Assembly: GCA_023412195.1 (NCBI GenBank)
Contig: JAEYNZ010000052.1
Coordinates: 1 to 64,000, forward strand
DNA from: Bacteroidota bacterium
GTDB lineage: Bacteria; Bacteroidota; Bacteroidia; Bacteroidales; Prolixibacteraceae
DNA length: 64,000 nucleotides
Direction: 5' to 3'
Shown here: in pieces, positions 7,890 through 17,749 of the stretch
How the letters are laid out: each line of letters opens with the position of its first letter
Position numbering within the stretch: the stretch's first letter is position 1
Program-made: the position numbers and the translations under genes
The notes under the pieces: model-generated
What the model saw: the letters and a program-made list of their open reading frames with translations, nothing else
Told to the model about the DNA's origin: nothing
The model's database searches: none

Positions 7890-9069
7890 AACTTGAACTT
7901 TCAATATAATATGGATGATTTTCGGGCACCGGCTTTGCTTTTGCAAAAAACAAGAAGAAGACTGATAGGAAAGCTGCAATATAAAAGAATGGCAGGCCTA
8001 TTTCAAGGACACCTATGGCTGCTGCTTCATGCCCGACTGCCCCTGGCATAATTGCCAGGTAAAGATCGAGATAATGCCCCATCAGTACAATGACTGATAC
8101 CCCAACCAGAAATAATGGCTGCCGCTTGGCATTTCGGGTCATCAATGCCAGCAAGGGCACAAGGAAATTTATCCCAACATTGAGATAGAAAAGCGTTTTG
8201 AAGTGACTGACCCTATCCACATAATAAAAGGTTTCTTCAGGTATATTGCTGTACCATATCAGCATGAACTGGCTGAACCATAGGTAGGTCCAGAATATGC
8301 TGAATCCGAACAGGTATTTTCCCAGATCGTGCAGATGTTCTGTGTTTACATTGGGTAGTATGTTAAAGTGCCGTAAAGCTACAGTAATGATAATAATAAC
8401 AGCCAGTGCCGATACAAACAGGCTTGAAAAAATATACCATCCATAAAGGGTGCTGAACCAGTGGGCATCGATTGACATGAGCCAGTCCCAAGCTGCAGTT
8501 GAACTGGTAATGGCAAATAATACGATGAACCAGCCTGAAGAGCTTCGTATCCGGCGCAGATAATTTTCATGCGGTTCGGAATCATTTCTTACAGATACCT
8601 TGCGCATGTAGATGGCAAAGAAGCTCCACAATGAGAAGTATACAACCAACCTGATTATCCAGAAGGGGAGGTTCAGGTAAGGGGTTTTTTCCTGGAGCAG
8701 TCGGTCGAGATGTTCGGTATGCGTCCATTCAAAGATATGACCAATCCCGGGAAAGGTTATTACAAAAAGAATAAGAGAAAAAGGGATTGTAAGGGCCATA
8801 GCCTCAAGAACCCGCTGAATATTGATTTGCCAGGTTGATTCGCCAAGGGAGTTTACTGCCCAAAAGAACAATGCTCCCAAACCCAGGAACAGAAACATCA
8901 GGGCGTTCATCCACATATTGGCCCATATGCGTGAAGCAGGTGCCTGTGATATGAAAATTCCCCATAGCAGTGCAATCAGACCAACAGCAGCTGCAATTCC
9001 AAGAGCCTTCTTTAGATTTTTCCCAAAAGTGAAGGGAACAGCATCGGGTACATGTATATCTTCCTTCAT
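7876..9069 (-). CDS. actF: Alternative complex III subunit F, integral membrane protein
   Basis: This 397-aa protein has about ten hydrophobic segments and matches the ActF-type quinol:cytochrome c oxidoreductase membrane subunit, related to the NrfD-like ActC. Characteristic stretches include IFEWTHTEHLD and WDWLMSIDAHWFSTLYGWYIF near the middle. It would anchor the complex in the inner membrane and may take part in quinol binding or proton movement. It overlaps actD by 4 bp (ATGA) and the cytochrome gene downstream by 14 bp, so the genes are translationally coupled. Confidence 0.88.
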   Translation of the reverse strand: MKEDIHVPDAVPFTFGKNLKKALGIAAAVGLIALLWGIFISQAPASRIWANMWMNALMFLFLGLGALFFWAVNSLGESTWQINIQRVLEAMALTIPFSLILFVITFPGIGHIFEWTHTEHLDRLLQEKTPYLNLPFWIIRLVVYFSLWSFFAIYMRKVSVRNDSEPHENYLRRIRSSSGWFIVLFAITSSTAAWDWLMSIDAHWFSTLYGWYIFSSLFVSALAVIIIITVALRHFNILPNVNTEHLHDLGKYLFGFSIFWTYLWFSQFMLIWYSNIPEETFYYVDRVSHFKTLFYLNVGINFLVPLLALMTRNAKRQPLFLVGVSVIVLMGHYLDLYLAIMPGAVGHEAAAIGVLEIGLPFFYIAAFLSVFFLFFAKAKPVPENHPYYIESSSYENL

Positions 9070-9587
9070 TTTCCGGTGTTTATGTTTTGAACTCCTAAGG
9101 CACCTGTAGAAGAAAGAGCATTGACAAGTTCAGCGCCTGAGAGTCTGTTGTTTTTATCAGACAATATGATCTGGAAATGGTCGTCTGTAACTTCTTCATC
9201 ATGAATATCAGGTATCGAGCCCGGGCCGAGGTTTGAACGAACAAGAAAAACTATAACCATGGCAAAGGCAGCAAAAAGTACAGTCACTTCAAAAGTTACA
9301 GGTATAAACGCAGGTAGGGACAGATAGGGCTTTCCTCCAATTACAAGAGGCCATGCACTGGTGAACACCCAAATTTGAAACCATAATGCCAGAACTCCAC
9401 CTGCCAGTCCGGCTATGAAAGCCACTTTAGGCAATCCGGAACGGGGTAGTTTCAATACGGTATCCAGTCCGTGAACAGGGAAGGGTGTTCTTACATCATG
9501 TATCCTGATGCCATCGTCCTGAAGCTTTTTTACAGCCTCAAGCAAATCATGTTCATCAGTAAAATATCCGTAAACTATTGAATTCAT
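9066..9587 (-). CDS. actD: Alternative complex III subunit D (DUF3341)
   Basis: This 173-aa membrane protein opens with a soluble domain (YGYFTDEHDLLEAVKKLQDDG) as in DUF3341, followed by two membrane helices at about residues 57-80 and 97-117 and a cytoplasmic tail. It is a structural membrane subunit of ACIII with no known cofactor. Four-base overlaps on both sides (with actC and actF) show tight coupling. Length is normal for the family. Confidence 0.88.
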   Translation of the reverse strand: MNSIVYGYFTDEHDLLEAVKKLQDDGIRIHDVRTPFPVHGLDTVLKLPRSGLPKVAFIAGLAGGVLALWFQIWVFTSAWPLVIGGKPYLSLPAFIPVTFEVTVLFAAFAMVIVFLVRSNLGPGSIPDIHDEEVTDDHFQIILSDKNNRLSGAELVNALSSTGALGVQNINTGK

Positions 9588-10984
9588 ATATGAGGTTCTT
9601 CTGGTTTTTCAACTTTAACAGACTTTTCTATAAATTTCTCAGCAGAGGACCTTGCCACTGATTTTACTTCTGATAATGCAATCACAGGGAATACACGTAT
9701 GAACAAAAAGAACAGGGTAAAGAATAAACCTAAGGTTCCCAGGAAGATTGCTACCTCCACCCACGTTGGTGAGTACATCGACCAGCTGGACGGCAGGTAA
9801 TCGCGGTGCAATGATGTCACCACAATAACAAAGCGTTCGAACCACATTCCTATGTTGATGAATATGGAAAGGATGAATGTGAATGTCAGGCTTCTGCGTA
9901 ATTTCTTTATCCAGAGAAGTTGCGGGGAGATAACATTGCAGGTCATCATAATCCAGTACGCCCAGGCATATGGTCCCATCATCCTGTTCATGAATGCATA
10001 TCTTTCGTATTCAACACCGCTGTACCAGGCCATAAAAAGCTCAGTAATATAGGCAATGCCCACTATTGAACCGGTGGCAATGATCACTTTATTCATCGAT
10101 TCAACATGCCCGACAGTGATGTAATCTTCGAGGTGCAAAGCTTTCCGGGTTACAATCATCAGGGTAAGCACCATGGCAAATCCTGAAAAAACAGCACCGG
10201 AAACAAAGTAAGGCGGGAAGATGGTGGTATGCCATCCCGGAATAACAGATGTGGCAAAGTCGAAGCTAACAATGGTATGCACCGATAGCACAAGAGGTGC
10301 TGCAAGTCCTGCAAGTATAAGGCTCATGGATTCGTGGCGCTGCCAGTGGCGGGCTGAACCTTTCCAGCCAAAGCTCAGGAAGTTATAAGTTTTTTTCTTC
10401 CAAACGGTTTTCATCCGGTCCCGGATGGTTCCCAGGTCGGGTATAAGTCCCATGTACCAGAATAAAATGGATACGAGCAGGTATGTTGTTATGGCAAAAA
10501 CGTCCCACAGCAGGGGCGAATTAAAGTTGACCCATAAATCCCGGGTGTTTGGGTAGGGCAGAATGAAAAAACCCAGTGGAAGGCGACCCATGTGGATGAG
10601 CGGGAACAGCCCTGCGCACATAACAGCGATGATTGTCATGGCTTCGGCTGCCCTGTTGATACTGGTCCTCCATTTTTGTCTGAAAAGTAGTAAAATAGCT
10701 GAAATGAATGTGCCGGCATGCCCGATACCTACCCACCATACGAAGTTGGTAATATCCCATCCCCAGCCGATTGTCCGGTCGGCACCCCATGTTCCGATAC
10801 CAAACCATGTGGTGTAACCGATCATTATAAAACCGAAAACCATCAGGATTGCAGAAACCGTGATTCCTACATACCAGAGCTTTCCGGGTTTTGCGCGTAC
10901 AGGAGCCATCACGTCGTTGGTGATATCCTTGTAGCTTTTGGCCCCGGTTATTAATGGTTCTCTTACAGGCGATACATGTATCAT
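9584..10984 (-). CDS. actC: Alternative complex III subunit C, NrfD/PsrC-like quinol-binding protein
   Basis: This 466-aa protein has about ten membrane helices of the NrfD/PsrC family and is the likely quinol oxidation site of the complex, next to the Fe-S domain of ActB. Motifs seen include VWWVGIGHAGTFISAILLL, FPLIHMGR and SVHTIVSFDFA, all typical of ActC. The C-terminal tail is charged and soluble. It starts 13 bp after actB and overlaps actD by 4 bp. Confidence 0.92.
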   Translation of the reverse strand: MIHVSPVREPLITGAKSYKDITNDVMAPVRAKPGKLWYVGITVSAILMVFGFIMIGYTTWFGIGTWGADRTIGWGWDITNFVWWVGIGHAGTFISAILLLFRQKWRTSINRAAEAMTIIAVMCAGLFPLIHMGRLPLGFFILPYPNTRDLWVNFNSPLLWDVFAITTYLLVSILFWYMGLIPDLGTIRDRMKTVWKKKTYNFLSFGWKGSARHWQRHESMSLILAGLAAPLVLSVHTIVSFDFATSVIPGWHTTIFPPYFVSGAVFSGFAMVLTLMIVTRKALHLEDYITVGHVESMNKVIIATGSIVGIAYITELFMAWYSGVEYERYAFMNRMMGPYAWAYWIMMTCNVISPQLLWIKKLRRSLTFTFILSIFINIGMWFERFVIVVTSLHRDYLPSSWSMYSPTWVEVAIFLGTLGLFFTLFFLFIRVFPVIALSEVKSVARSSAEKFIEKSVKVEKPEEPHI

Positions 10985-10997
10985 CTTGTGGTTAATT

Positions 10998-13934
10998 TTA
11001 GCTTTTATTTCTGATCTTAGTCAAATATCCTACGCTGGGCTTGGTGTGCAGTTCTTCCAGCAGGTGGTAGTTACGCGGGTCGTTTCGCAACTGTGATACC
11101 TTGCTCTGCGGGTCGTTCAGGTCGCCAAATACTATTGCATTGGAAGGGCATGCCTGCTGACAGGCTGTCTGCAATTCTCCATCCTGCATAGGACGGCCTT
11201 CCAGTTTGGCATACAGTTTTTTCTCCTGAATCCTTTGAATGCAGAATGAGCATTTTTCAATAACACCTTTTGCCCTGACAGTCACATCAGGATTATGCCG
11301 CAGGCGGCTGAAATCAACGGTTACCCCGGCAGGGTCATACCTGTTGTTTGGGATCGCATCGGCACCTGTATAGTCGAGCCAGTTAAAACGCCTCACCTTG
11401 TACGGGCAGTTGTTGTTGCAGTAACGGGTTCCGATACAGCGGTTATATACCATCTGGTTTATTCCTTCGCTCGACTGGTTGGTGGCGGCAACCGGACAAA
11501 CGTTTTCACATGGTGCATTATCACAATGCTGGCACATAACCGGTTGCCTGACTACTTCAGGGTCATTTTCGTCGCCGTTATAGTACCTGTCAATCCGGAG
11601 CCAATGCATTTCATGTGCACGTGATACTTCTTTTTTGCCAACTACCGGAATGTTGTTCTCCGTATTGCAGGCCAAAACACATGCACTGCACCCGGTACAG
11701 GTGTTGAGGTCAACGATCATGCCCCATTTATGGCCGGGATAAACTGTTTCCGGATACAATGTGGTTGCATGTTTTTTTACTTCTTCATGTAATTCATTTC
11801 CTGCAGAAGGATTTTTCTGCCATTCTCCAAAAGTAGCTTCACGGACAATAGGCCTGCCTTCCATCGATTGATGTCCCTGCACCAGGGCAATGATTTCTTT
11901 TCCTCCGGTTTTCTGAAGGTTAACGCCATATGCGGTAAAACGCCGGGTTCCATCCTGCAGGCTGCTTAACCGGAAAGCATTTACTCCTGTTACCAGTTGT
12001 TCAGGAATACCGATAGACCTTCCATAACCAAGTGCTACAGAAATCGTATTGTCAGCCTGTCCGGGCTGCACAAATGCCGGAATTTCAAGGCTTCCCAATT
12101 GAACTACATCGCCATTTTTAATTTCCATCTGCCTGGCGACGGCAGGAGAAACAGATGCATAATTACCCCAGGCAACTCTTGTAACAGGATCAGGAGTTTC
12201 CTGCAGCCAGGGATTCAGTGGCCCGTGGCCGGTTCCGGCATGGACTGATTCAGTCAGTTCAACGGTAAAACCTTCAGGTGAGGTTTCGGAGACAAGTGTC
12301 TGAAGTGCCCTGCCAATTTCAGCGGAATTAAAAGAAACATTAACAGGCGCTGCATTCATCACAAGTTCACCGTTTCTAAGCGTATCTATCCAAAACTGAT
12401 CAGTATTTGTAGTTTTAGCCTGACCTGGGAATATATCTGTTATCCAGTTGTTTTTGATATAATCGGGCCAGGTAATTTCATTACCCATCCAGGCCAGAAG
12501 CGTCTCCTGTGGCTGTCGTGTATTTAAAAGTTTGTGCAGGGTAGGCTGCATGACAGATACCACTCCCTTTTTATATTCAGCATCATCCCATGATTCCAGG
12601 TAACCAGGTGCAGGAAGAATAAACTGGCACAATTCTGTAGTTTCATCGGGTGAATTAGCCAGAGCAACAGTAAGAGGGGCATTTTCAATGGCGGCCTTAA
12701 TTTTTTCTGATTCAGGGTGGTTGTATACGGGATTTGCATCCCACAGGATCACTGCCCCCGGGTTCTGAGTCAGTAAAGCCCCGATTGCACTTTCTGTTCC
12801 GCGGAAATGATTATAGGTACGGTTAAACAGAATGGTGTTGTCGAGGTTGCCTAACATCTGGTTGATGCCGTTAACCAGAACCTGGTATTCAGGATTGTTT
12901 ACACCGCAAAGAACCAGTGAACGCCCCTGGTGTGCTGCCAGATCGTCAATGGCTGCATTGAGCTTTTCTTCCAGTCCGGGTGGGGGAGAAGCTGTTTCTG
13001 CTGGATTAAGGCCCTGTTGTGAAGCCAGCCGGTTATAAATGTAGGTTAATACTTTCCCGTAATCTGATCGCTCAACCCTGATGCGGATATCTGCATTGGT
13101 GCCTGTTAGCGACATGGCACCCTCGATATGGTAGTGCCTGCTCAGGACTTTATTCTCGCTGTTAAGCGCACGACGGCGGGCATAGGCAGCTGAAAATTCA
13201 ACCGGCGATAACCATGTTCCCAGGAAATCACAACCTACAGAAACGATGCAGTCGGCATTTTCAAAATTATATTCAGGCAGTTCATCTGTTCCAAAACTGC
13301 GCCTGTTGGCTTCACGGTAGCCATCCATGGGAATGGCATCATACTGCATCCATTGGGCACCATATTCACGGTTGAATTCATCGATTAGCTTTCTTGTTGA
13401 TGGACTGATAATCGTTGAGGTGATAAGCAGAATTGGTTGTCCTGATGAGGATATTTCCCGCAGCCGGGTTATGATTTCAGAATCGGCTTCTTCCCATGTA
13501 ATGCTTTGTTTGTTCCTCAAGGGAGTATGATACCTGTTAATGTTGTAAACATCCATGACAGAAGCCTGTACCCGTCCGCTGGTTCCGGTAGGAGTAATAA
13601 CCGACTTCGGATTTGGTTCCAGTTTTATAGGCCGGTTATCCCTTACTTTTACCAGTACGCTGCAGAATTCGTTCTGATTAAAATAGGAAGAAGCGTAATA
13701 GGATGCGATACCCGGGGTTATTTCTTCGGGTTTTATGAAATAAGGAATGGCCTTTTCAACGGGCCTTTTACAAGATGCAATTAGTGTGGCCGATGCAGCA
13801 CCAAGTCCCAGCACCTTTAAGAAATTGCGCCTGGATGTAGGGCTGACTACAGGCTCAGGGCCTTTGGCATCCCTGATATCTTTTATGGGTTCAAATTCTT
13901 CAAGAAGTTCCCAGTATTTTTTCTCTTCACTCAT
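10998..13934 (-). CDS. actB: Alternative complex III subunit B, molybdopterin-like/Fe-S fusion
   Basis: This 978-aa protein fuses a molybdopterin-oxidoreductase-like domain (about residues 30-700) to a four-cluster ferredoxin domain (about 740-950). A twin-arginine motif SRRNFLK is at 34-40, so the protein is Tat-exported. Four cysteine groups are visible: CTGCSACVLAC, CQHCDNAPCENVC, CIGTRYCNNNC and CSFCIQRI followed by CQQAC, fitting three [4Fe-4S] and one [3Fe-4S] cluster. I see no cofactor-binding Cys/Ser pattern for molybdenum, in line with ACIII, where this domain has lost the cofactor. It forms the electron wire between the quinol site and the haems of ActA. Confidence 0.93.
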   Translation of the reverse strand: MSEEKKYWELLEEFEPIKDIRDAKGPEPVVSPTSRRNFLKVLGLGAASATLIASCKRPVEKAIPYFIKPEEITPGIASYYASSYFNQNEFCSVLVKVRDNRPIKLEPNPKSVITPTGTSGRVQASVMDVYNINRYHTPLRNKQSITWEEADSEIITRLREISSSGQPILLITSTIISPSTRKLIDEFNREYGAQWMQYDAIPMDGYREANRRSFGTDELPEYNFENADCIVSVGCDFLGTWLSPVEFSAAYARRRALNSENKVLSRHYHIEGAMSLTGTNADIRIRVERSDYGKVLTYIYNRLASQQGLNPAETASPPPGLEEKLNAAIDDLAAHQGRSLVLCGVNNPEYQVLVNGINQMLGNLDNTILFNRTYNHFRGTESAIGALLTQNPGAVILWDANPVYNHPESEKIKAAIENAPLTVALANSPDETTELCQFILPAPGYLESWDDAEYKKGVVSVMQPTLHKLLNTRQPQETLLAWMGNEITWPDYIKNNWITDIFPGQAKTTNTDQFWIDTLRNGELVMNAAPVNVSFNSAEIGRALQTLVSETSPEGFTVELTESVHAGTGHGPLNPWLQETPDPVTRVAWGNYASVSPAVARQMEIKNGDVVQLGSLEIPAFVQPGQADNTISVALGYGRSIGIPEQLVTGVNAFRLSSLQDGTRRFTAYGVNLQKTGGKEIIALVQGHQSMEGRPIVREATFGEWQKNPSAGNELHEEVKKHATTLYPETVYPGHKWGMIVDLNTCTGCSACVLACNTENNIPVVGKKEVSRAHEMHWLRIDRYYNGDENDPEVVRQPVMCQHCDNAPCENVCPVAATNQSSEGINQMVYNRCIGTRYCNNNCPYKVRRFNWLDYTGADAIPNNRYDPAGVTVDFSRLRHNPDVTVRAKGVIEKCSFCIQRIQEKKLYAKLEGRPMQDGELQTACQQACPSNAIVFGDLNDPQSKVSQLRNDPRNYHLLEELHTKPSVGYLTKIRNKS

Positions 13935-13972
13935 CAGATATTATCTTGGTTGAAACAGATTCGGTAATAAAA

Positions 13973-15133
13973 TTAATAGTGGCAGCTTGAGCAATTGTTT
14001 GCCCCGATATTCACTGCAAGAATGGAATCGCGAACACCTTGTTCCAGATCTTTATGGAATGCTTCAAAAATTGAATAGTATTCATTGTCGATGAAATCAA
14101 CTTTTGTTTCACGGTGACATTCAACGCACCATCCCATCGACAGATCCTGTACCTGCCGCACAACATGCATTTCTTCAACATTACCATGGCACTGCATGCA
14201 ATCGAGATTTCCTGCACCAACATGCTGGGCATGCGAAAAGAATACGTGGTCGGGAAGTTCATGTATCCGTACCCATTCTATTGAACGTCCTTCTTCATAT
14301 GCTTTCACCAGTTTATCTATTTCAAACCTTCCTGAACGTGAGCCTTCCCGCACTACAATATGGCAGTTCATACAAAGATTAGTAGATGGAATATTGGCTG
14401 TTTTGGAAGTGGTTACTGTGTGGTGGCAGTACATGCAATCCATCTGGTTCTCGGTCATATGTACCTGGTGTGAAAATTTTATAGGCTGGTCGGGTTGATA
14501 TCCCGGGCTTCTGCCAAGCAAGGTGGCTTCTTCATATAACATAAAAAGCTGGTATCCAAAAGCAGCAAAGAAGATGGCAAGAGGGATAAACTTATATTTT
14601 ATCTTTTTGAATATAATTAAATCGAGCAGGGCAATTGTAAGGATGATTCCCAAAAATATAAATAGAAGAATCCTGTTGATGCTTGGTTTTGCATATTCAA
14701 CTCCGGTTTTTGACAGATTTTCCAGATATATTTTGATGAAATGTACATCTTCAGGATTAAGCTCTATATTCTGGTGAACCCTGCTGATCACATTTCCTGT
14801 GGGTTCCATTACAGATCTGTAAAAGGAAGCAGAATCGGTTCCTGATATTTTATAAGCGAGATCAATTGCCGAGGGATTCCAGTTGAGGGTATCGGGTGCA
14901 ACAAGATAATGGCACGAAACACATGAAGGATTTTTACTCTGGAAAGGCAAAAGGCCCATGAAAAACCTCCGTCCCCTGTTTATTTCATCCCTTGAAGCAC
15001 CTTCAGTTATTACTGATTCATGCTCCTGGGCAACTGATACTTTAGGTATTGAAAAAACAGGAAGTGTAAGAAAAAGAAAAAATAAAATACGGTAAATAAA
15101 TTTACATTCATCACTAGAGAGATTGTTTCTCAT
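13973..15133 (-). CDS. actA: Alternative complex III subunit A, hexahaem cytochrome c
   Basis: First gene of the operon. The 386-aa protein has an N-terminal signal or anchor (residues 14-35), a haem motif CVSCH at 71-75, two membrane segments at about 155-200, and five further motifs in the C-terminal half (CMYCH, CMNCH, CMQCH, CVECH, CSSCH), six in total. It carries electrons out of the complex. The isolated first motif sits in its own small cytochrome-like domain before the membrane part. The 270 bp upstream (15134-15403), AT-rich and without a consensus promoter I can defend, must hold the operon promoter. A 38-bp gap separates it from actB. Confidence 0.9.
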   Translation of the reverse strand: MRNNLSSDECKFIYRILFFLFLTLPVFSIPKVSVAQEHESVITEGASRDEINRGRRFFMGLLPFQSKNPSCVSCHYLVAPDTLNWNPSAIDLAYKISGTDSASFYRSVMEPTGNVISRVHQNIELNPEDVHFIKIYLENLSKTGVEYAKPSINRILLFIFLGIILTIALLDLIIFKKIKYKFIPLAIFFAAFGYQLFMLYEEATLLGRSPGYQPDQPIKFSHQVHMTENQMDCMYCHHTVTTSKTANIPSTNLCMNCHIVVREGSRSGRFEIDKLVKAYEEGRSIEWVRIHELPDHVFFSHAQHVGAGNLDCMQCHGNVEEMHVVRQVQDLSMGWCVECHRETKVDFIDNEYYSIFEAFHKDLEQGVRDSILAVNIGANNCSSCHY

Positions 15134-15403
15134 GCTGCTCAGTTTAGTATAACAACAATAAGCCTGGTTATTTCATTTATCAAGCTAACAAATTTTATTA
15201 CGAAAGGTTGCTAAATATAATAAAAATTTTTCATTAAAACAGGCTTGAAAGCGGGGGTTCATGATGGTTTAAGGGGCTATTGTTCATTGTTGCAATTATT
15301 AATATGCACAATCCTTTTTCTTTAACAGGATTATTTTTACAAAATCCTTTTTATGGGATATCTATAAATCGATAGTTATTTAATCTGTAATGAATAAGAA
15401 AGT

Positions 15404-16327
15404 TTACTTCCTGGTGCCTGTAACAAGTATTCTGGCCGGTGCTTTATAGGCCATATTCATCATCCGGTCTGCCAGTGCCCACAGCTTAAAATTCAGGTGT
15501 CTTAATACAAAATGTGTTCGCAGATGAATCAAAATCTTATTGCCAAACAGGATAGAGTTCCAGTTTTTTAAGTCATTTTCCTGGTATAATGTTTTCAGGA
15601 TTTCTTCATCAAAGGAATGAAGATGGGCATGCACGGGAGTGGGCTTGTTGCAATGGATGCAAAGGGAGTATTGTATTTTTTCCTTATATGGGGTTGTAAT
15701 GATAAGCTTTCCGCCCGGCTTTAAGATGCTGAACAGATTTTGAATGAAGGTTTTGGGATCATGAACATGTTCTATGATTTCAGAAGCTACAATATAGTCG
15801 AATGTATTTTTTATAAAAGGCAGATGGAATACATCGGCCACGATGGCAAAATGATTGTCGAAAGGAAATCTTTTCAATGCCCTGGAGGTGTTTCTTAATG
15901 AAATGTCCATGGATACAACATCAAAGCCTGCAGGGCAGAATAATTGTGCCACCCAGGCTTTTCCGCAACCCACATCGAGAATCTTTCCTTTTTTGCCTGT
16001 TACCTGCGCTGCGATATATTCCCTGGTTCTTCTTTCGATATGTTCTGTTCCCGGATCCCGTTTAGCAAAATAGTCAGATGAGTAAGCATCTTTCTCATAA
16101 TGATCGATATATCTGAAGGCCGACTTCGTCTGATTGTGAATTTCCGTTTGTGCTTCAATGGTGTAGCCATCTTCAGGTAGAATTACCGGCACGTTGTCCT
16201 TTACTTCATACAGGTGACTGCAATCCCTGCACTGAAGTCCGCTTCCGGCATCATTTGAAGCTAAGGTACCTGTGCTGCAATGAATACATTTTAATATTTC
16301 AGTAAACTCTGATTTCTTTATCATCAT
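15404..16327 (-). CDS. SAM-dependent methyltransferase with N-terminal zinc-ribbon
   Basis: This 307-aa class I methyltransferase begins with a Trm112-like zinc ribbon (CIHC at 14-17, CRDC at 33-36). The SAM-binding motif I is ILDVGCGKAW at 116-125; post-I and motif II regions (MDIS; FDYIVASEIIEHVHDP) follow. A further Cys/His patch (CIHCNKPTPVHAH) lies near residue 220. The domain order matches methyltransferases that modify glycans or lipid-linked intermediates. It lies 10 bp downstream of a flippase gene, so it may methylate an exported glycan or end-cap a polysaccharide. The true acceptor is unknown. Confidence 0.85.
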   Translation of the reverse strand: MMIKKSEFTEILKCIHCSTGTLASNDAGSGLQCRDCSHLYEVKDNVPVILPEDGYTIEAQTEIHNQTKSAFRYIDHYEKDAYSSDYFAKRDPGTEHIERRTREYIAAQVTGKKGKILDVGCGKAWVAQLFCPAGFDVVSMDISLRNTSRALKRFPFDNHFAIVADVFHLPFIKNTFDYIVASEIIEHVHDPKTFIQNLFSILKPGGKLIITTPYKEKIQYSLCIHCNKPTPVHAHLHSFDEEILKTLYQENDLKNWNSILFGNKILIHLRTHFVLRHLNFKLWALADRMMNMAYKAPARILVTGTRK

Positions 16328-16337
16328 GGAAATCTGC

Positions 16338-17651
16338 TTAATAGGTGAAATAGAAAACGGTTAAAGTTATCAAAGAATATACCGCCAGTACATTTACCGG
16401 AATATAATCTTTGGGAGAAATGCCAAGAACACTTTTATTATATACCATCCAAATGACTTTTTGAACAGCATATGCTATGACTGTCGCAAATGCTATACCT
16501 TCAATTCCCCAATAGTTTATGAAAATTATGCTGAGAGCAACATTTACAATGAGTTCTGCAAAAGATGCATACATAATTATATGAGTTTTTTTCAGTCCGA
16601 TCAGGATAGTATGCGGGAATACCAGCCTGCTTATTATCAATAACAAATAAATATTGAAAATTACAGCACTTTCTGCAAAATCCGGATTAAAGATTCGCGG
16701 ATAAAGCCAATGGCTAAGCATTAAAAAAAGAATTGATACAGGGAAAAGCAGATGCATCAGGCCTGCTGATCTGTTTTTAAGGGAATTTAAAGTTCCCGAA
16801 AGTTTATCCTTTGTTGAGAATTGTGCAATCATTGCTGTGCTCAGGGCATTAGCCATAAGCAATACAAGTGGAAACTCTTTTGCTCCATAGCGAAAAATTG
16901 CAAAGGTGGAAGAATCGAAATAGTTCAGGACAAGGATGCCATCTACATAGATAGCTGAACTCCCTACCAGTGTACTTATAATTAACGGCCATGCATAATG
17001 AATATGTTCCTTAATAAACGGATATGAGAATGATAACCATGCATGTTTTTTAAGAAGAATCAGCAGCCAAAAGTACCTCAGTACAGAAATAATGATTAAC
17101 CCGGTTAAGGCCAGCTCCATTCCATATCCAAATATTACAGGCAATGAAACCAGGAGAAACTGAAGGCTAAAGGTTATGAACCCATAGGTTATCATGAAAC
17201 GAGGCTGGTTCTTAAGCAGATAAATGTATTCAATCAAAAAGGAAGGGCTGCTGAAAAAGATATAGATTAGGATCAGTTCGAAGTAGGGGATGGTTTCTGA
17301 TTGTGTAAATGCTTTTGTAAGGGGATTTCTAAAAACCAGTAATCCCGTTATCGTTAACACGCTCAGAAAACTTATCAGCATAAAGGCATTAAACAACTCC
17401 GGTGATTTGCTTCCTGAAGAACTGAAGGTACTGTTGTTTTTATATAACGGTATGAAGGATTGAATCAGGCCGTTTATCCAGAATGAGCAAAACAATGCAG
17501 TGATAAATAAGAAGAGCTCGTATTCACCGATTGCTTCTGCAGAAAGCTGACTTTTTGCAAAAACAATGCTGATTAACAGCAATGTTCCAAAACGAAGCAA
17601 CTGGAAAAGCTGAAGCCCCGAAATCGTGTTAATGTATTTTTGTATAAACAA
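16338..17651 (-). CDS. Polysaccharide flippase (Wzx/MATE-like, MOP superfamily)
   Basis: This 437-aa inner-membrane protein has about 12-14 hydrophobic segments typical of lipid-linked oligosaccharide flippases. The start appears to be TTG at 17651: an in-frame stop lies two codons upstream, and no ATG occurs in frame until about residue 90, which would delete three helices. It is followed after 10 bp by a methyltransferase, forming a two-gene unit for an unknown surface glycan. No glycosyltransferases are adjacent. Its 5' end abuts the divergent gene at 17750, so both promoters share about 100 bp. Confidence 0.88.
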   Translation of the reverse strand: MFIQKYINTISGLQLFQLLRFGTLLLISIVFAKSQLSAEAIGEYELFLFITALFCSFWINGLIQSFIPLYKNNSTFSSSGSKSPELFNAFMLISFLSVLTITGLLVFRNPLTKAFTQSETIPYFELILIYIFFSSPSFLIEYIYLLKNQPRFMITYGFITFSLQFLLVSLPVIFGYGMELALTGLIIISVLRYFWLLILLKKHAWLSFSYPFIKEHIHYAWPLIISTLVGSSAIYVDGILVLNYFDSSTFAIFRYGAKEFPLVLLMANALSTAMIAQFSTKDKLSGTLNSLKNRSAGLMHLLFPVSILFLMLSHWLYPRIFNPDFAESAVIFNIYLLLIISRLVFPHTILIGLKKTHIIMYASFAELIVNVALSIIFINYWGIEGIAFATVIAYAVQKVIWMVYNKSVLGISPKDYIPVNVLAVYSLITLTVFYFTY

Positions 17652-17722
17652 TGCTTAATTTCCAATACCGTTCAGGCAAATTTAATCTTTTTGGGCAGAT
17701 ATTATGGAAGCAGCATTTATGT

Positions 17723-17730
17723 TACTTTTG
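17723..17730 (+). promoter_or_regulatory. Candidate -7 element (TACTTTTG)
   Basis: The sequence matches the Bacteroidota -7 consensus TAnnTTTG and ends 19 bp before the chosen start codon at 17750, supporting that start. A TTTG lies at 17690 but the spacing is too long, so no convincing -33 box is visible. Confidence 0.4.
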
Positions 17731-17749
17731 CAAGGTAAGAATTGCAGAT

